A stretch of DNA of 64,000 nt from Riemerella anatipestifer ATCC 11845 = DSM 15868 (GTDB lineage Bacteria; Bacteroidota; Bacteroidia; Flavobacteriales; Weeksellaceae), in contig NC_017045.1 of assembly GCF_000252855.1 (NCBI RefSeq), forward strand, positions 1,364,001-1,428,000. Direction: 5' to 3'. The position numbers and the translations under genes were made by a program. Every line of letters begins with the position of its first letter. Within the stretch, counting starts at the first letter, position 1. This document shows, piece after piece, positions 26,375 to 35,287 of the stretch. Under the pieces are notes generated by a model. That model had not been told where the DNA came from, searched no databases, and saw nothing but the letters and a program-made list of their open reading frames with translations.

Positions 26375-28453
26375 ATGAAAAAGAAACTAATAACGCCGTG
26401 TGTATTATTTGTAAGTACATTTGGTTTTACACAAGAACTCAAGACAGATTCTGTTGCAAAAGCTAAGGAAATTCAAGAAGTTATTATTAAATCTCAACGC
26501 AAGAAGCAGTATAATGACCACGCTGCCTATACCTTTGATAAAGCAGCTCTGGAGAAAGCTAATAATGCTAAGGATTTGTTGGTAACACTTCCAGAGTTGG
26601 TACACGACCCTGTAAGTAATTCTACCCAAAGTATCCGTGGTGGGAAAACCTTGTTCCTCATCAATGGTATAGAAGCTACTGAAGCCCAAATAAGGAGTGT
26701 TGCCCCAACTAATGTGGTACGAGTGGAGTACTATGATATTCCTCCTGCTCGTTGGGCAAACCGTGCCGATGTGGTTGTAAATATGATTACTAGAAATCCA
26801 GAATTAGGCTACTCTTACGGGGCAGACATTACTTCCGCTCTTACTACGGGTTTCTTGAACGGAATGGTCTATGCCAATTATACCAAAGGTAAAAATGATT
26901 TTGGACTAGAGTATAATCTGAATGTTAGGGAGTATAATAACAGACGGACAAAAAAGCTACGAAATTATAGCATCAATGGTGTAGATTATTCTTCGGAGGG
27001 CTTAGGAAGAGATGCTTTTGGTTATACAAACCAAGATATAGCCTTGCGTTATACCCGTGTAGAACCAGAGAAATACACTTTCCAAGCTAAGTTTAATATC
27101 AATCCATTTACTTATCACAATCAAGGAGAGACCTCTAATATATTTATTCAAGGTGGTGTGGTAAATAGGCATCAAGCGGTGGAGCATTCTAATCAAAAAT
27201 ATACTAATCCAACTTTAGACCTCTATTATTCTAGAAATTTGGGTGCAAAAGATGAGTTGATAGTCAATTTTGTGGGCTCTCATTACAAGACGAACTCTAC
27301 AAAGTATAATAGAGAATGGAATGTAGCTACCAATGCTGAAGTTTTCCTCAATGAAATGAAACTGAATGCCTCACAAACAGGAATTGTAGGAGAGATTGCC
27401 CATAGCCATCAGTTTGAAAAGGGTAAATTAACAAGTGGTTACCGTTTAACCAATACTAATGTGGATAATCAACTTAATAATATACTAGGAGCTTCTCAAT
27501 TTGAAGTAAACTATTTGGAACAGTACTTTTATACAGAGTATAATGGGAAATGGGATAAATTCAGCTATCGTTTGGGTATAGGTGCTAATAATATACAGAA
27601 TAAAACAGCCACTAATTTTACTAATGATTGGGCATTAACGCCAAAGTTGGTTCTGTCTTATGCGTTAGGCAAACAGGCGTTCCGTTTTTCTAGTAGTTAT
27701 AAAAATGCGAACCCAGATGGAGAAATGATGAGCCCTAACTTGGTGCAGAGTGCACCTAACTTATTCCATTCGGGAAATCCTGACTTAAAGCCTCAAAGGC
27801 AGTTTAATAACCAACTGAATTATTCCTTTAACACTAATTATTTTGATTTGAATACTAAAGCATTTTATAATGTTGTCAAAGGGTATTTTGCTTCTGTTTA
27901 TAAAGAAAATACAGCACTCAATGGCTATGTTCTTAACTATCAAAACGCACCGTATTACAGAGAGGCAGGTCTTGGGATTACAGGTTCTATTAAGCCCTTT
28001 GCTAGTGATTTGTTGGTGATACATTTGTATTTTCAGCCTACTTCTATGCTAATGGAAACACAGGAAGGGCACAAGGCAAAGGTAAGTTATGTACGGAATA
28101 ATTTCACACTCACTTCTAAGTATAAACAATGGAGTTTGTTTTATCAATTTAATGTTCCTGTGTATAGTATCAGTGGTTCTTTTCTTAGCAAAAACGAGAA
28201 TTCTAACCATTTTTCCTTGTCTTATCAGTTAGGAAATTGGAAATTATCCACAGGAATGTATTTTATGGGAATGCCTGCACAATATGAAACGAAAGCATTA
28301 GATTTTAGCCCAGTACAGAGCGAGGCTAAAACCCAGATTTTTGATAATAAAAATATGTTTGTGCTAGGAGCGTCTTATGATTTTTCTTTAGGGAAGAAAC
28401 TACAAATACAAAAGAAACTGGATAATCAGACTAGTGGAGCGGTAACTTTCTAG
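26375..28453 (+). CDS. TonB-receptor-like outer-membrane beta-barrel protein
   Basis: About 692 residues. The signal peptide is MKKKLITPCVLFVSTFGFTQ; starting at 26252 would add 41 residues of basic, AT-rich translation and is unlikely. A plug-like domain follows (residues ~35-140; LVTLPELVHDPVSNSTQSIRG, then FLINGIEATEAQIRSV), then a long strand-rich barrel to the C-terminal aromatic. This resembles the outer membrane beta-barrel family related to TonB-dependent receptors (without the carboxypeptidase-like N-terminal domain). The ligand is unknown. It stands alone, with a terminator after it. Confidence 0.85.
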   Translation: MKKKLITPCVLFVSTFGFTQELKTDSVAKAKEIQEVIIKSQRKKQYNDHAAYTFDKAALEKANNAKDLLVTLPELVHDPVSNSTQSIRGGKTLFLINGIEATEAQIRSVAPTNVVRVEYYDIPPARWANRADVVVNMITRNPELGYSYGADITSALTTGFLNGMVYANYTKGKNDFGLEYNLNVREYNNRRTKKLRNYSINGVDYSSEGLGRDAFGYTNQDIALRYTRVEPEKYTFQAKFNINPFTYHNQGETSNIFIQGGVVNRHQAVEHSNQKYTNPTLDLYYSRNLGAKDELIVNFVGSHYKTNSTKYNREWNVATNAEVFLNEMKLNASQTGIVGEIAHSHQFEKGKLTSGYRLTNTNVDNQLNNILGASQFEVNYLEQYFYTEYNGKWDKFSYRLGIGANNIQNKTATNFTNDWALTPKLVLSYALGKQAFRFSSSYKNANPDGEMMSPNLVQSAPNLFHSGNPDLKPQRQFNNQLNYSFNTNYFDLNTKAFYNVVKGYFASVYKENTALNGYVLNYQNAPYYREAGLGITGSIKPFASDLLVIHLYFQPTSMLMETQEGHKAKVSYVRNNFTLTSKYKQWSLFYQFNVPVYSISGSFLSKNENSNHFSLSYQLGNWKLSTGMYFMGMPAQYETKALDFSPVQSEAKTQIFDNKNMFVLGASYDFSLGKKLQIQKKLDNQTSGAVTF

Positions 28454-28477
28454 AGAGGGCGATAGAATGCTTTAAAG

Positions 28478-28515
28478 TTAGGGTAGCGAAGTTGGTTTTG
28501 CTGCCCTAATTTTTG
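28478..28515 (+). terminator. Terminator after outer-membrane receptor gene
   Basis: TTAGGGTAGC pairs with GCTGCCCTAA (one G-U pair) and is followed by TTTTTG. Confidence 0.8.
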
Positions 28516-28616
28516 TTGGGGGTTTCTTGTTCCGCTGAAATGCGTGAGGTGTGCTGTAATGATGGCGATTTTTGGGTGTTTCAATGCGGTGTATTAAATT
28601 ATTCTCAAAAAAATGA

Positions 28617-28678
28617 GTTCCTACTGTTCATTCTTCTATTCCTACGGGCTGTTTTTGTGTTCCTACAGACTGTTTTGA
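28617..28678 (+). repeat. Three short imperfect direct repeats
   Basis: Units beginning TTCCTAC, two of them with the fuller form TTCCTACnnnCTGTTTT, occur at about 28618, 28639 and 28661, i.e. every 21-22 bp. The surrounding gap (28516-28745) contains no convincing gene: an ORF of 72 codons there has no family features and starts from TTG-like context. Confidence 0.4.
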
Positions 28679-28745
28679 GAGGTTTTTGGTTTGAGTACCA
28701 CTCTGAATTTGTTGTATTAGATTGGTTATAAATAATTTTAACTTT

Positions 28746-29861
28746 TTAAACTCTTACTAATCTCATCATTGGTTCAAACGAGTATAAGGCAGATCTGCTC
28801 CCTGCTGCAGCTTCTTTTGTTATGATGTAGTCGTTTTCTAATAGTTTCTTAATAATGCCACTTGCTGTAGCGTTGGGTATTTGGGTTTCTTTTACAAATC
28901 TATTTGTTCTAAAAACAGGGTTAGTGAAAATAAAATCAACTACTTGTATATTCCATTTTGAGGATAAAATACCTGCTAGACTTATTTTAGTTTCTTCATA
29001 AAGTGTCTTGATTTTTTCTGCAATTTGTAGATTTTTGATAGCCTGTGATTCAACTGCTTGAAGAAAAAACTGAATCCATTGTTCCCATTGATGTGTTTGG
29101 GATACATTTCTCATTTGGTAAATATATTCGTCCTTATGTGTTTCAAAGTAACCACTGATATAAAAATGAGGTTGAGATAATACGCCTTCTTTCCATAGCA
29201 ATAATGTAATAAGCATTCTACCAATCCTTCCATTTCCGTCTTTGAAAGGGTGTAAGGCTTCAAATTCTAAATGGCTAATAGCCGTTTTAATTAATGGAGG
29301 AAAATGATCATTTTCAATAAATTCAAATAAAAGTTCTAACCCATCGGTGAGTTTTTCTGGACTGATGGGGATAAATTGGATTTCTTTTCTGATTTTATCG
29401 GCTAAAAAATTTTGTTCTTTTTTAAACTCTCCTGGTGATTTATCAGCTCCACGTCCTAAATATAATAGTTGTTGGTGCATCTGTCTGATGAAATTTGGAG
29501 ATAAAGGATAGCCATCTTCCATAGCCTTTTGTGAATTTTTCAAACATCTTTGATATAATATGGTTTCTATAACATCTGATTTTATATTAGGTTGGTCTGT
29601 ATCGTCATAATCAGCTTCATATTGTAGTATTTCGTCTATTGTACTGATAGTTCCTTCAATTCTTGAGGAAATTACTGCTTCTTGGTTTCTTAATGGTGTG
29701 AGTAATATTTCTGTATTGTAAAGATTTTTGAGCATTTGATCATACCTTGCTAATGCATCTGTAGCCTTTATTAAGCTATCTATTATGGTTGGGTAATCTA
29801 TGTTTTTGGGAGGAAATTGATTGTAATGATATTCAACAGCACTATCTATTTTATAATCCAT
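28746..29861 (-). CDS. Fic family protein (protein AMPylase), class II
   Basis: A 371-residue Fic-domain protein. The catalytic motif HPFKDGNGRIGR is complete at residues 204-215. The inhibitory motif (S/T)xxxE(G/N) is present upstream as SSRIEG (65-70), which places it in class II, where a preceding helix blocks ATP. After the Fic core a winged-helix DNA-binding region is likely (about 300-371, with FTNPVFRTNRFVKETQIPNA and ASGIIKKLLENDYI as helix-turn-helix). Such proteins AMPylate host or self proteins; some work as toxins. No antitoxin gene is next to it. A four-site operator array lies upstream and suggests autoregulation. Confidence 0.93.
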   Translation of the reverse strand: MDYKIDSAVEYHYNQFPPKNIDYPTIIDSLIKATDALARYDQMLKNLYNTEILLTPLRNQEAVISSRIEGTISTIDEILQYEADYDDTDQPNIKSDVIETILYQRCLKNSQKAMEDGYPLSPNFIRQMHQQLLYLGRGADKSPGEFKKEQNFLADKIRKEIQFIPISPEKLTDGLELLFEFIENDHFPPLIKTAISHLEFEALHPFKDGNGRIGRMLITLLLWKEGVLSQPHFYISGYFETHKDEYIYQMRNVSQTHQWEQWIQFFLQAVESQAIKNLQIAEKIKTLYEETKISLAGILSSKWNIQVVDFIFTNPVFRTNRFVKETQIPNATASGIIKKLLENDYIITKEAAAGSRSALYSFEPMMRLVRV

Positions 29862-29878
29862 ACTTTTTTATTTTCTTA

Positions 29879-29886
29879 CAAAGATA
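29879..29886 (-). promoter_or_regulatory. -7 promoter element of the fic gene
   Basis: TATCTTTG on the minus strand, 17 bp before the fic start. The first operator-like site begins 15 bp upstream of it and covers the -33 region. Confidence 0.6.
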
Positions 29887-29901
29887 ATCGTTATTTTGAA
29901 A

Positions 29902-30024
29902 ACAAATATATTTGTGTCTGTTTTTTTTTGCTATTATGAACACAAGTATAATTGTTTTCAAAAATGGGATACAAATCTATTTGTATTCGGTTTTTTATGA
30001 AATTTTGAAAACAATTATACTTGT
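29902..30024. promoter_or_regulatory. Array of four palindromic operator-like sites upstream of fic
   Basis: Four 14-bp sites of the form ACAAnTnnAnTTGT occur: ACAAATATATTTGT (29902-29915), ACAAGTATAATTGT (29942-29955), ACAAATCTATTTGT (29971-29984) and ACAATTATACTTGT (30011-30024). Start-to-start distances are 40, 29 and 40 bp. Sites 2 and 4 lie in a perfect 26-bp inverted repeat (29938-29963 and 30003-30028), and site 1 carries most of the same flank. This is the layout of a cooperative repressor binding region. The winged-helix end of the Fic protein is the obvious candidate ligand, by inference. Confidence 0.8.
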
Positions 30025-30055
30025 GTTCTAATATGGAAAGCAATTTTACCTTGGC

Positions 30056-31330
30056 TTACTTCTCACTATAGTACTTTTCTAAGAATGCAAAAAACTCATT
30101 CATTCTATAAAAGTTGTTTAGGGCTAAAAAGAGTATCATCACCCCTAAAAGCAACTGAAGCCCTAGGGTGGCATTGGTGTTTTTTCGGTAAGAATGTAAA
30201 AGCCACCCCAAAATTAGAGGAATAACGAATACAAAATGCCCTCCGTAGATGTAGGAGGTATGCAGCCCGAATTTTAAGACACAATGTATCATAATATCCA
30301 CAAGAAAAGACAACATCAGAACTTGAACGAGCGGCTTTCTGAACCCTCTTAAATATCCCCAAACAAGGAGTAGAAAAAGTACTCCTACAAACACATAAGA
30401 AAGGTTGGTGGTATAGACTTCCATAAATAAGGCTTTGTAGTGGAAGTTGTGTTTGTTGTGATAATCTCTGATAATAAAACTAGGGAATAACACATTGCCA
30501 CCCCAAAACCAAGAAATTATCATATCCCAAATAGGCACGAGTTTCGGTTGCGAAAATTTTTCGTACTGTTGCCCTGTTTTATCTAAAAATGCAGAAAACT
30601 GAAAATTCATTCGGTACATAAAAAGTAGTAAAAATATTCCTACCGAAAGTCCCACCTTTGCCACCGCATTCGCTAAGTGTTTGATGTTGTTGTACCATTT
30701 CCTTTCAAACAAAATGGGAATATAAACTTTAACAATATTGGTAATGGTAAGTCCTCCTATCGCTAAGCTACTTAGGCATAGCATTCCCCAAGATAGCGTT
30801 CTTTTTTGTGTGAGCCTCAAGGCAGCATAGTAGGTAAATCCGCTTAAAAATAAAAGGCTGTAAGTATAGGTTTCTGGTGTGAAGGACAGCATAATGTTGG
30901 TACTAAACAAACTGAAAAACACCACTAAAATAAGACTGCTAGCCAATGATAGTTGAATGATATTTTTAAGATATTTAAAAATAAAAACCATTGTCCAACT
31001 AATGGCAAGGCTACTCAATAGAGCAAGGCTTAGCCTAAAGAGATGATTTTTCTGTCCGCTAGAAATCCAAAGGGAGAACTCTCTGATGGCATCAAAAAAA
31101 TAGTTGGATAAAGGGTGTCTTTCGTACCCGCCACCTGTCATTACAATAGCTCTATTGTCAAAACTAAAATAGGCGTCCCAAGGGATTCTTTCATCAAATA
31201 CAATGGTGGAAGTTAAGGCAGTATGCCCCGCCAAAATACCATACGCCACAAGGAAGAAAATAAACAAAGCCCACTCTACCGACGAGCTAGGGCAACTTTG
31301 TTTTAGAATGCCATAAAGTTTAGATTTCAT
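30056..31330 (-). CDS. Polytopic membrane protein, GT-C-like
   Basis: A 424-residue protein with about ten to eleven hydrophobic helices and a large first loop (residues 40-90) containing FDERIPWDAYFSFDNR and GGGYERHPLSNYFF. Acidic residues in the first loop and this overall topology resemble GT-C glycosyltransferases such as dolichyl- or undecaprenyl-phosphate sugar users; it may belong to the DUF6080 group. No glycan cluster surrounds it. Function remains open. Confidence 0.65.
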   Translation of the reverse strand: MKSKLYGILKQSCPSSSVEWALFIFFLVAYGILAGHTALTSTIVFDERIPWDAYFSFDNRAIVMTGGGYERHPLSNYFFDAIREFSLWISSGQKNHLFRLSLALLSSLAISWTMVFIFKYLKNIIQLSLASSLILVVFFSLFSTNIMLSFTPETYTYSLLFLSGFTYYAALRLTQKRTLSWGMLCLSSLAIGGLTITNIVKVYIPILFERKWYNNIKHLANAVAKVGLSVGIFLLLFMYRMNFQFSAFLDKTGQQYEKFSQPKLVPIWDMIISWFWGGNVLFPSFIIRDYHNKHNFHYKALFMEVYTTNLSYVFVGVLFLLLVWGYLRGFRKPLVQVLMLSFLVDIMIHCVLKFGLHTSYIYGGHFVFVIPLILGWLLHSYRKNTNATLGLQLLLGVMILFLALNNFYRMNEFFAFLEKYYSEK

Positions 31331-31369
31331 TACAGTTTTACCAAAATTTCCGCAAAAATACTTTAATTG

Positions 31370-32902
31370 TTAAGAACTACAAGACAAAGTAGAGCAACCC
31401 ACCACCTCATCGTATTTTTTTGGTCTTTTAACGCTCCATTCTGGGAATGTTTCTTGGTAAGGTTTTTTAAGAGCGCTAAGGAGTTGGTTAAAGTAGCTGA
31501 TGTTCCCTTTATTAAGTTCCTTTATACACTCGTGTAGAAGGTAGTTTCTAAGGGTGAATTTTGGGTTGTTTTGACTCATTAGAGCAAGTCTTTCGTTGGG
31601 GGAGATTTTGTTTAAAGCTAATCGGTTTTGGTAGGAATTTATCCATTGATTGAGGCGTTGTAGGTCTTCTGTATGGAGAGATTGATAAGAAATATCCTGC
31701 CAGTTGATTAGATGAACATCTTTCTCCAATGCATTAAAAAATAAGGTATAGTCTAGTTTTAGCGAAGTCATTAGATTTTGCCAATCTGTAAAGAAATCAA
31801 CATCGGTATCTTTCATAAAAGTATCCAATCCCATTTTAGAACACATCATTTGGTCGTATTGATTCCAAAAATCAGTGCCAAAATCTTCTAAAGTTTGCTC
31901 AATAAAATCCACATCGTTTATCAGAGGAAATAAAGCATTGCCTAGTTGCCAAAGATTCCATTGTGCCATTTCGGCTTGTCTTCCAAAAGCATAACGCCTA
32001 CCGGGTAAATCGGTAGTATTGGGAGTGAAGTTCAAATCGTATTCATCTAGCATAGAGAATGGTCCGTAGTCTATACTAAGCCCGAGGATACTCATATTAT
32101 CGGTATTCATCACACCGTGGGTAAAGCCTACTCTTTGCCATTCTACCATAAGGTTGGCGGTTGTTTCAGCAATTTTTTTGAAAAACTGATGATAAGGTTG
32201 AGATTCATCTGTTTTTATTTCACGGAAATAGCGTTGAATACAGAAGTCGGCTAGATTTTTCAGAGTGTCTATTTCGTTTTGGGCTGCCAATAGCTGAAAG
32301 TGTCCAAACCTTATAAATGAGGGTGCTGTGCGTATAACTACCGCTCCTTTTTCTTGTTTAGGATTGCCATTGTAGAGTATATCTCTTGTTACCATTTCTC
32401 CTGTTTCAGCGAGAGAGAGGGCTCTAGTGGTAGGTACACCTAGATGATGCATTGCTTCGCTCATAAGATATTCTCTCACAGAGGAACGAAGCACGGCTCT
32501 CCCATCTGCAAATCTAGAGTAGGGCGTTGCTCCTGCACCTTTCCATTGGATTTCGGTGGTTTCTCCGCTAGTGTTTTGTATCTCTCCAGCCAATATTGCC
32601 CTGCCATCTCCTAGTTGTCCTGCCCATTGCCCAAACTGATGCCCAGCGTAAGCAGTAGCATAGGTCCTGATATTTTTGGGTAAATCTTGGGCAGCTAAAA
32701 AAGCCTCGTCTTCGGGTTCAAAAGAACCTAATCCTATGTCGTTAGAAAGCTCTTGATTGAAGGTAATAGTCTTGTAATTGGTAAATAAGGCAGGTTCTAC
32801 CGTAGCAAAAAGCATTTTTGGTGTTTGTCTTTGCATGGTATCACCAGAAAAATCACCAGGGAATTGGTCTAAAAAAGGTTGAGTGATGAGGTGTATATTC
32901 AT
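31370..32902 (-). CDS. selO: Protein adenylyltransferase SelO (YdiU)
   Basis: A 510-residue pseudokinase-fold enzyme that transfers AMP to Ser/Thr/Tyr of proteins and is linked to redox stress. Family motifs are present: YAGHQFGQWAGQLGDGRA, the basic SRFADGRAVLRSSVREYL, and the metal-binding GVMNTDNMSILGLSIDYGPF. The C-terminal VGCSTLSCSS keeps the Cys pair seen in the family (the selenocysteine position of eukaryotic SelO is an ordinary Cys here). It reads the same way as the upstream membrane protein gene after a 63-bp gap with the receptor gene terminator before it. Together with Fic, the window thus encodes two AMPylases of different folds. Confidence 0.95.
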   Translation of the reverse strand: MNIHLITQPFLDQFPGDFSGDTMQRQTPKMLFATVEPALFTNYKTITFNQELSNDIGLGSFEPEDEAFLAAQDLPKNIRTYATAYAGHQFGQWAGQLGDGRAILAGEIQNTSGETTEIQWKGAGATPYSRFADGRAVLRSSVREYLMSEAMHHLGVPTTRALSLAETGEMVTRDILYNGNPKQEKGAVVIRTAPSFIRFGHFQLLAAQNEIDTLKNLADFCIQRYFREIKTDESQPYHQFFKKIAETTANLMVEWQRVGFTHGVMNTDNMSILGLSIDYGPFSMLDEYDLNFTPNTTDLPGRRYAFGRQAEMAQWNLWQLGNALFPLINDVDFIEQTLEDFGTDFWNQYDQMMCSKMGLDTFMKDTDVDFFTDWQNLMTSLKLDYTLFFNALEKDVHLINWQDISYQSLHTEDLQRLNQWINSYQNRLALNKISPNERLALMSQNNPKFTLRNYLLHECIKELNKGNISYFNQLLSALKKPYQETFPEWSVKRPKKYDEVVGCSTLSCSS

Positions 32903-32920
32903 TTAATTTATATCAAAAAT

Positions 32921-32951
32921 AATGGGGTAAAGTTAAGTAATTTACCCCATT
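32921..32951 (-). terminator. Terminator between the receptor gene and selO
   Basis: AATGGGGTAAA pairs with TTTACCCCATT around a 9-base loop, and it is flanked by T-rich sequence on both strands. Confidence 0.7.
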
Positions 32952-32965
32952 AAGTTTTTTTTGAT

Positions 32966-35122
32966 TTAGTTGGCTCTGTTTTTTTCTTCTTGGTTTCCAG
33001 AAGCACGGGAGCTTACCGATATTTTATTGTTACCAAACTTATAGTTGAGAGAAAATCTCACATATTGAGAGTCATTGTATTGCGAAAAAGATTGTAGTAT
33101 GCCTTGAGAAATTTCTTTATAAATAGGTTGGGAGCTTCGGAATATATCATTAAAATGAAGTCCTAAAATCAGGTTTTTGTTTAATAATAAATACTTAAAG
33201 CCAATGTCTAGTGAAGAATATTCGGTTATATCATTAACTCCTTTTGCTGGAAAATTATAGTCATAATTTACACTTGCAAATAGTGTTTTTTTGGAATTGA
33301 GTGTAAAGGTATTTTTAGAGGCTGTATAGCCAAACCACGAAGAGTATCTATTGGAATAAACATCTATATAGGGACGAACTTCGGCGTAAGCAACATCTAT
33401 TTCTGCTGAGGCTTCCCACCAACTAAACGGTTTGTAATTAACTCCAATAGATGCCCCAAAAGAAGTATTATTAGAAAAGTTCTCAAACCTCATAATGGTA
33501 ATGTTCTCTGCAACATTGTGTCTAGAGATTTGGGCAGTATTATCTATATATTTTCCGTAAGATAGTTGGAAGTTGAGCAGACTTTTATAAGCGTAATTAA
33601 ATTCTACATTGTTTATAAAGATGGGTTGTAAAAATGGATTTCCTGTGGTATAAGATTTTGGGCTATCGTACCATCTAGCTGGATTTAATGCGCCCCAAGA
33701 AGGTCGCCCAATACGCCTACCATAATTGGCAGAGAAAGAGTGGTTTTCGTTAGGCTTATACATAATGTAGAGGGTTGGGAACAGTTTGGCGTAATTTCTT
33801 TGGGTAATTTCGTTAGTAGAAATAGAGTTAGCATTGGTTTGGGTGGCTTCTCCACGAAGTCCAACTTTGGTTTCCCATTTTTCTCCGAAAGATTTAGAAG
33901 CACTAAAGTATAGCGCCTGTATATTTTCGGTGTATTCAAAGTGGTCTTTTTGAGAAAGAATTAAATTGTTGTTGTCTTGATTAAAGAAATTTATATCTAC
34001 TATGTTTTTAGTTTTAGTAGAAGCGGCTCTACCTCCAAAGGACAAATTAGCCCAAGATAAAGGCATTTCAAAATCAGCCTTGATGGAATAGTTCTTTACA
34101 TTTTGATGAGAGTTGTTTTGAGAATATTGTGTTTCTGTAGTTGCAGGGATAAAATCTTGTAACAAAGAGGTAAAATGATTAGCCTCAGGATTAGCCATAT
34201 CAAAATAATCTGCATCTACAGACAGCTTTTTACCATCATCGCCTAGTTTCTGAACATAATTAAGGTTTAGAGAGATGTTGTTAGGCGTTCCTTGAGATAA
34301 CCCTTCCGTTTTGTAGTAATGAATTAAAGAATGGTCGTTGTACCTTCTCGCAAAATTATCTGCAAATTCATCGGAGTATCTATCTGTAAAAGAGCCCATA
34401 AATTGCAACCCTAGACTGCTTTTATCTGTAAAGGCGTACTCTAAATTTAACAAAGTACCCCAGTTTTTTCTGTGGTTACGATTAAAGAGTTTATTGTTCC
34501 ATTGGTAATCGGGATAATCGTAGAATATATCGTTAGTATAGAGGTTTCTTCCGTAGCTATAATTAACATCTACTAGGGCAGAAAACTTATCTTTTTTATA
34601 ATTGAAATTAGCACCGTGTACTAATCTTTCGTAAGTGGCTTGTAGGTAGCTAGAGCGTAGTGTAGCACTCCAGTTATTTTGTTTAGAGCGTTTGAGTTGT
34701 ATGTTAATAAGTCCACTATTTCCTTCGGCTTCATATTTTGACGGTGGGTTGGTAATAACTTCTATCTTTAAGATATTGGCAGAAGGTATAGACTTTAGAT
34801 AATCTTGTAGAGCCTCTCCAGAGAGTTGAGTTATCTTATCATTTATCATCACTCTAACGCTGCTTTTACCTACAAGTTGTATATTGTTTCCTTGTATTCT
34901 TACACTAGGAGTAGCTTTCAGTGCGTCCAAAGCATCACCTCCCACTACAGAAACGGCGTTTTCTACATTAAAAACCAATCTATCTACCTTCCTCTCTATA
35001 AGTTTTTTTTGAGCTTTGAGTTCTACAGCTTGGATTTCTTTTTCTATACTGTCCTGTTTTTGTTGTTGAGCTTTAGCCACGCCAAAACTGATAAACGATA
35101 TTGTAATGATGAGTCTTTTCAC
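32966..35122 (-). CDS. Outer-membrane beta-barrel (TonB-receptor-related) protein
   Basis: A 718-residue exported protein (signal peptide MKRLIITISFISFGVAKAQ). A plug domain (about residues 35-150) has LDALKATPSVRIQGNNIQLV and NPPSKYEAEGNSGLINIQL, typical of the outer membrane beta-barrel family of Bacteroidota. The rest is a strand-rich barrel. The C-terminal residues after the last strand are polar (ASGNQEEKNRAN), which is unusual as barrels mostly end in an aromatic. It is related in layout, but not closely in sequence, to the protein at 26375-28453. Ligand unknown. Confidence 0.85.
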   Translation of the reverse strand: MKRLIITISFISFGVAKAQQQKQDSIEKEIQAVELKAQKKLIERKVDRLVFNVENAVSVVGGDALDALKATPSVRIQGNNIQLVGKSSVRVMINDKITQLSGEALQDYLKSIPSANILKIEVITNPPSKYEAEGNSGLINIQLKRSKQNNWSATLRSSYLQATYERLVHGANFNYKKDKFSALVDVNYSYGRNLYTNDIFYDYPDYQWNNKLFNRNHRKNWGTLLNLEYAFTDKSSLGLQFMGSFTDRYSDEFADNFARRYNDHSLIHYYKTEGLSQGTPNNISLNLNYVQKLGDDGKKLSVDADYFDMANPEANHFTSLLQDFIPATTETQYSQNNSHQNVKNYSIKADFEMPLSWANLSFGGRAASTKTKNIVDINFFNQDNNNLILSQKDHFEYTENIQALYFSASKSFGEKWETKVGLRGEATQTNANSISTNEITQRNYAKLFPTLYIMYKPNENHSFSANYGRRIGRPSWGALNPARWYDSPKSYTTGNPFLQPIFINNVEFNYAYKSLLNFQLSYGKYIDNTAQISRHNVAENITIMRFENFSNNTSFGASIGVNYKPFSWWEASAEIDVAYAEVRPYIDVYSNRYSSWFGYTASKNTFTLNSKKTLFASVNYDYNFPAKGVNDITEYSSLDIGFKYLLLNKNLILGLHFNDIFRSSQPIYKEISQGILQSFSQYNDSQYVRFSLNYKFGNNKISVSSRASGNQEEKNRAN

Positions 35123-35258
35123 GGTGATTTATATTAGTTTTAAGTTTTGTTGCCGAAGTTAAATAAAATTGATTATTTGTGCAATAGCTTATAATAAAGA
35201 TGGTTAGCGAGGTATGAAAACTCCACTCTTCCTATTTTATAAATCATAAGTAAATGCT

Positions 35259-35266
35259 TACTTTTG
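35259..35266 (+). promoter_or_regulatory. -7 promoter element of the aminotransferase gene
   Basis: TACTTTTG, 21 bp before the ATG, fits TAnnTTTG. Confidence 0.5.
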
Positions 35267-35287
35267 TAGCAAATAAATAATTTAGCA

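Noticed and set aside
28513-28731. 72-codon ORF between the receptor gene and fic
   Set aside because: It begins inside the terminator of the receptor gene, has no family features and spans simple direct repeats.
28746-32902. Fic and SelO as a joint AMPylation operon
   Set aside because: They are separated by a membrane-protein gene and by the operator array and promoter of fic; no evidence of joint regulation.
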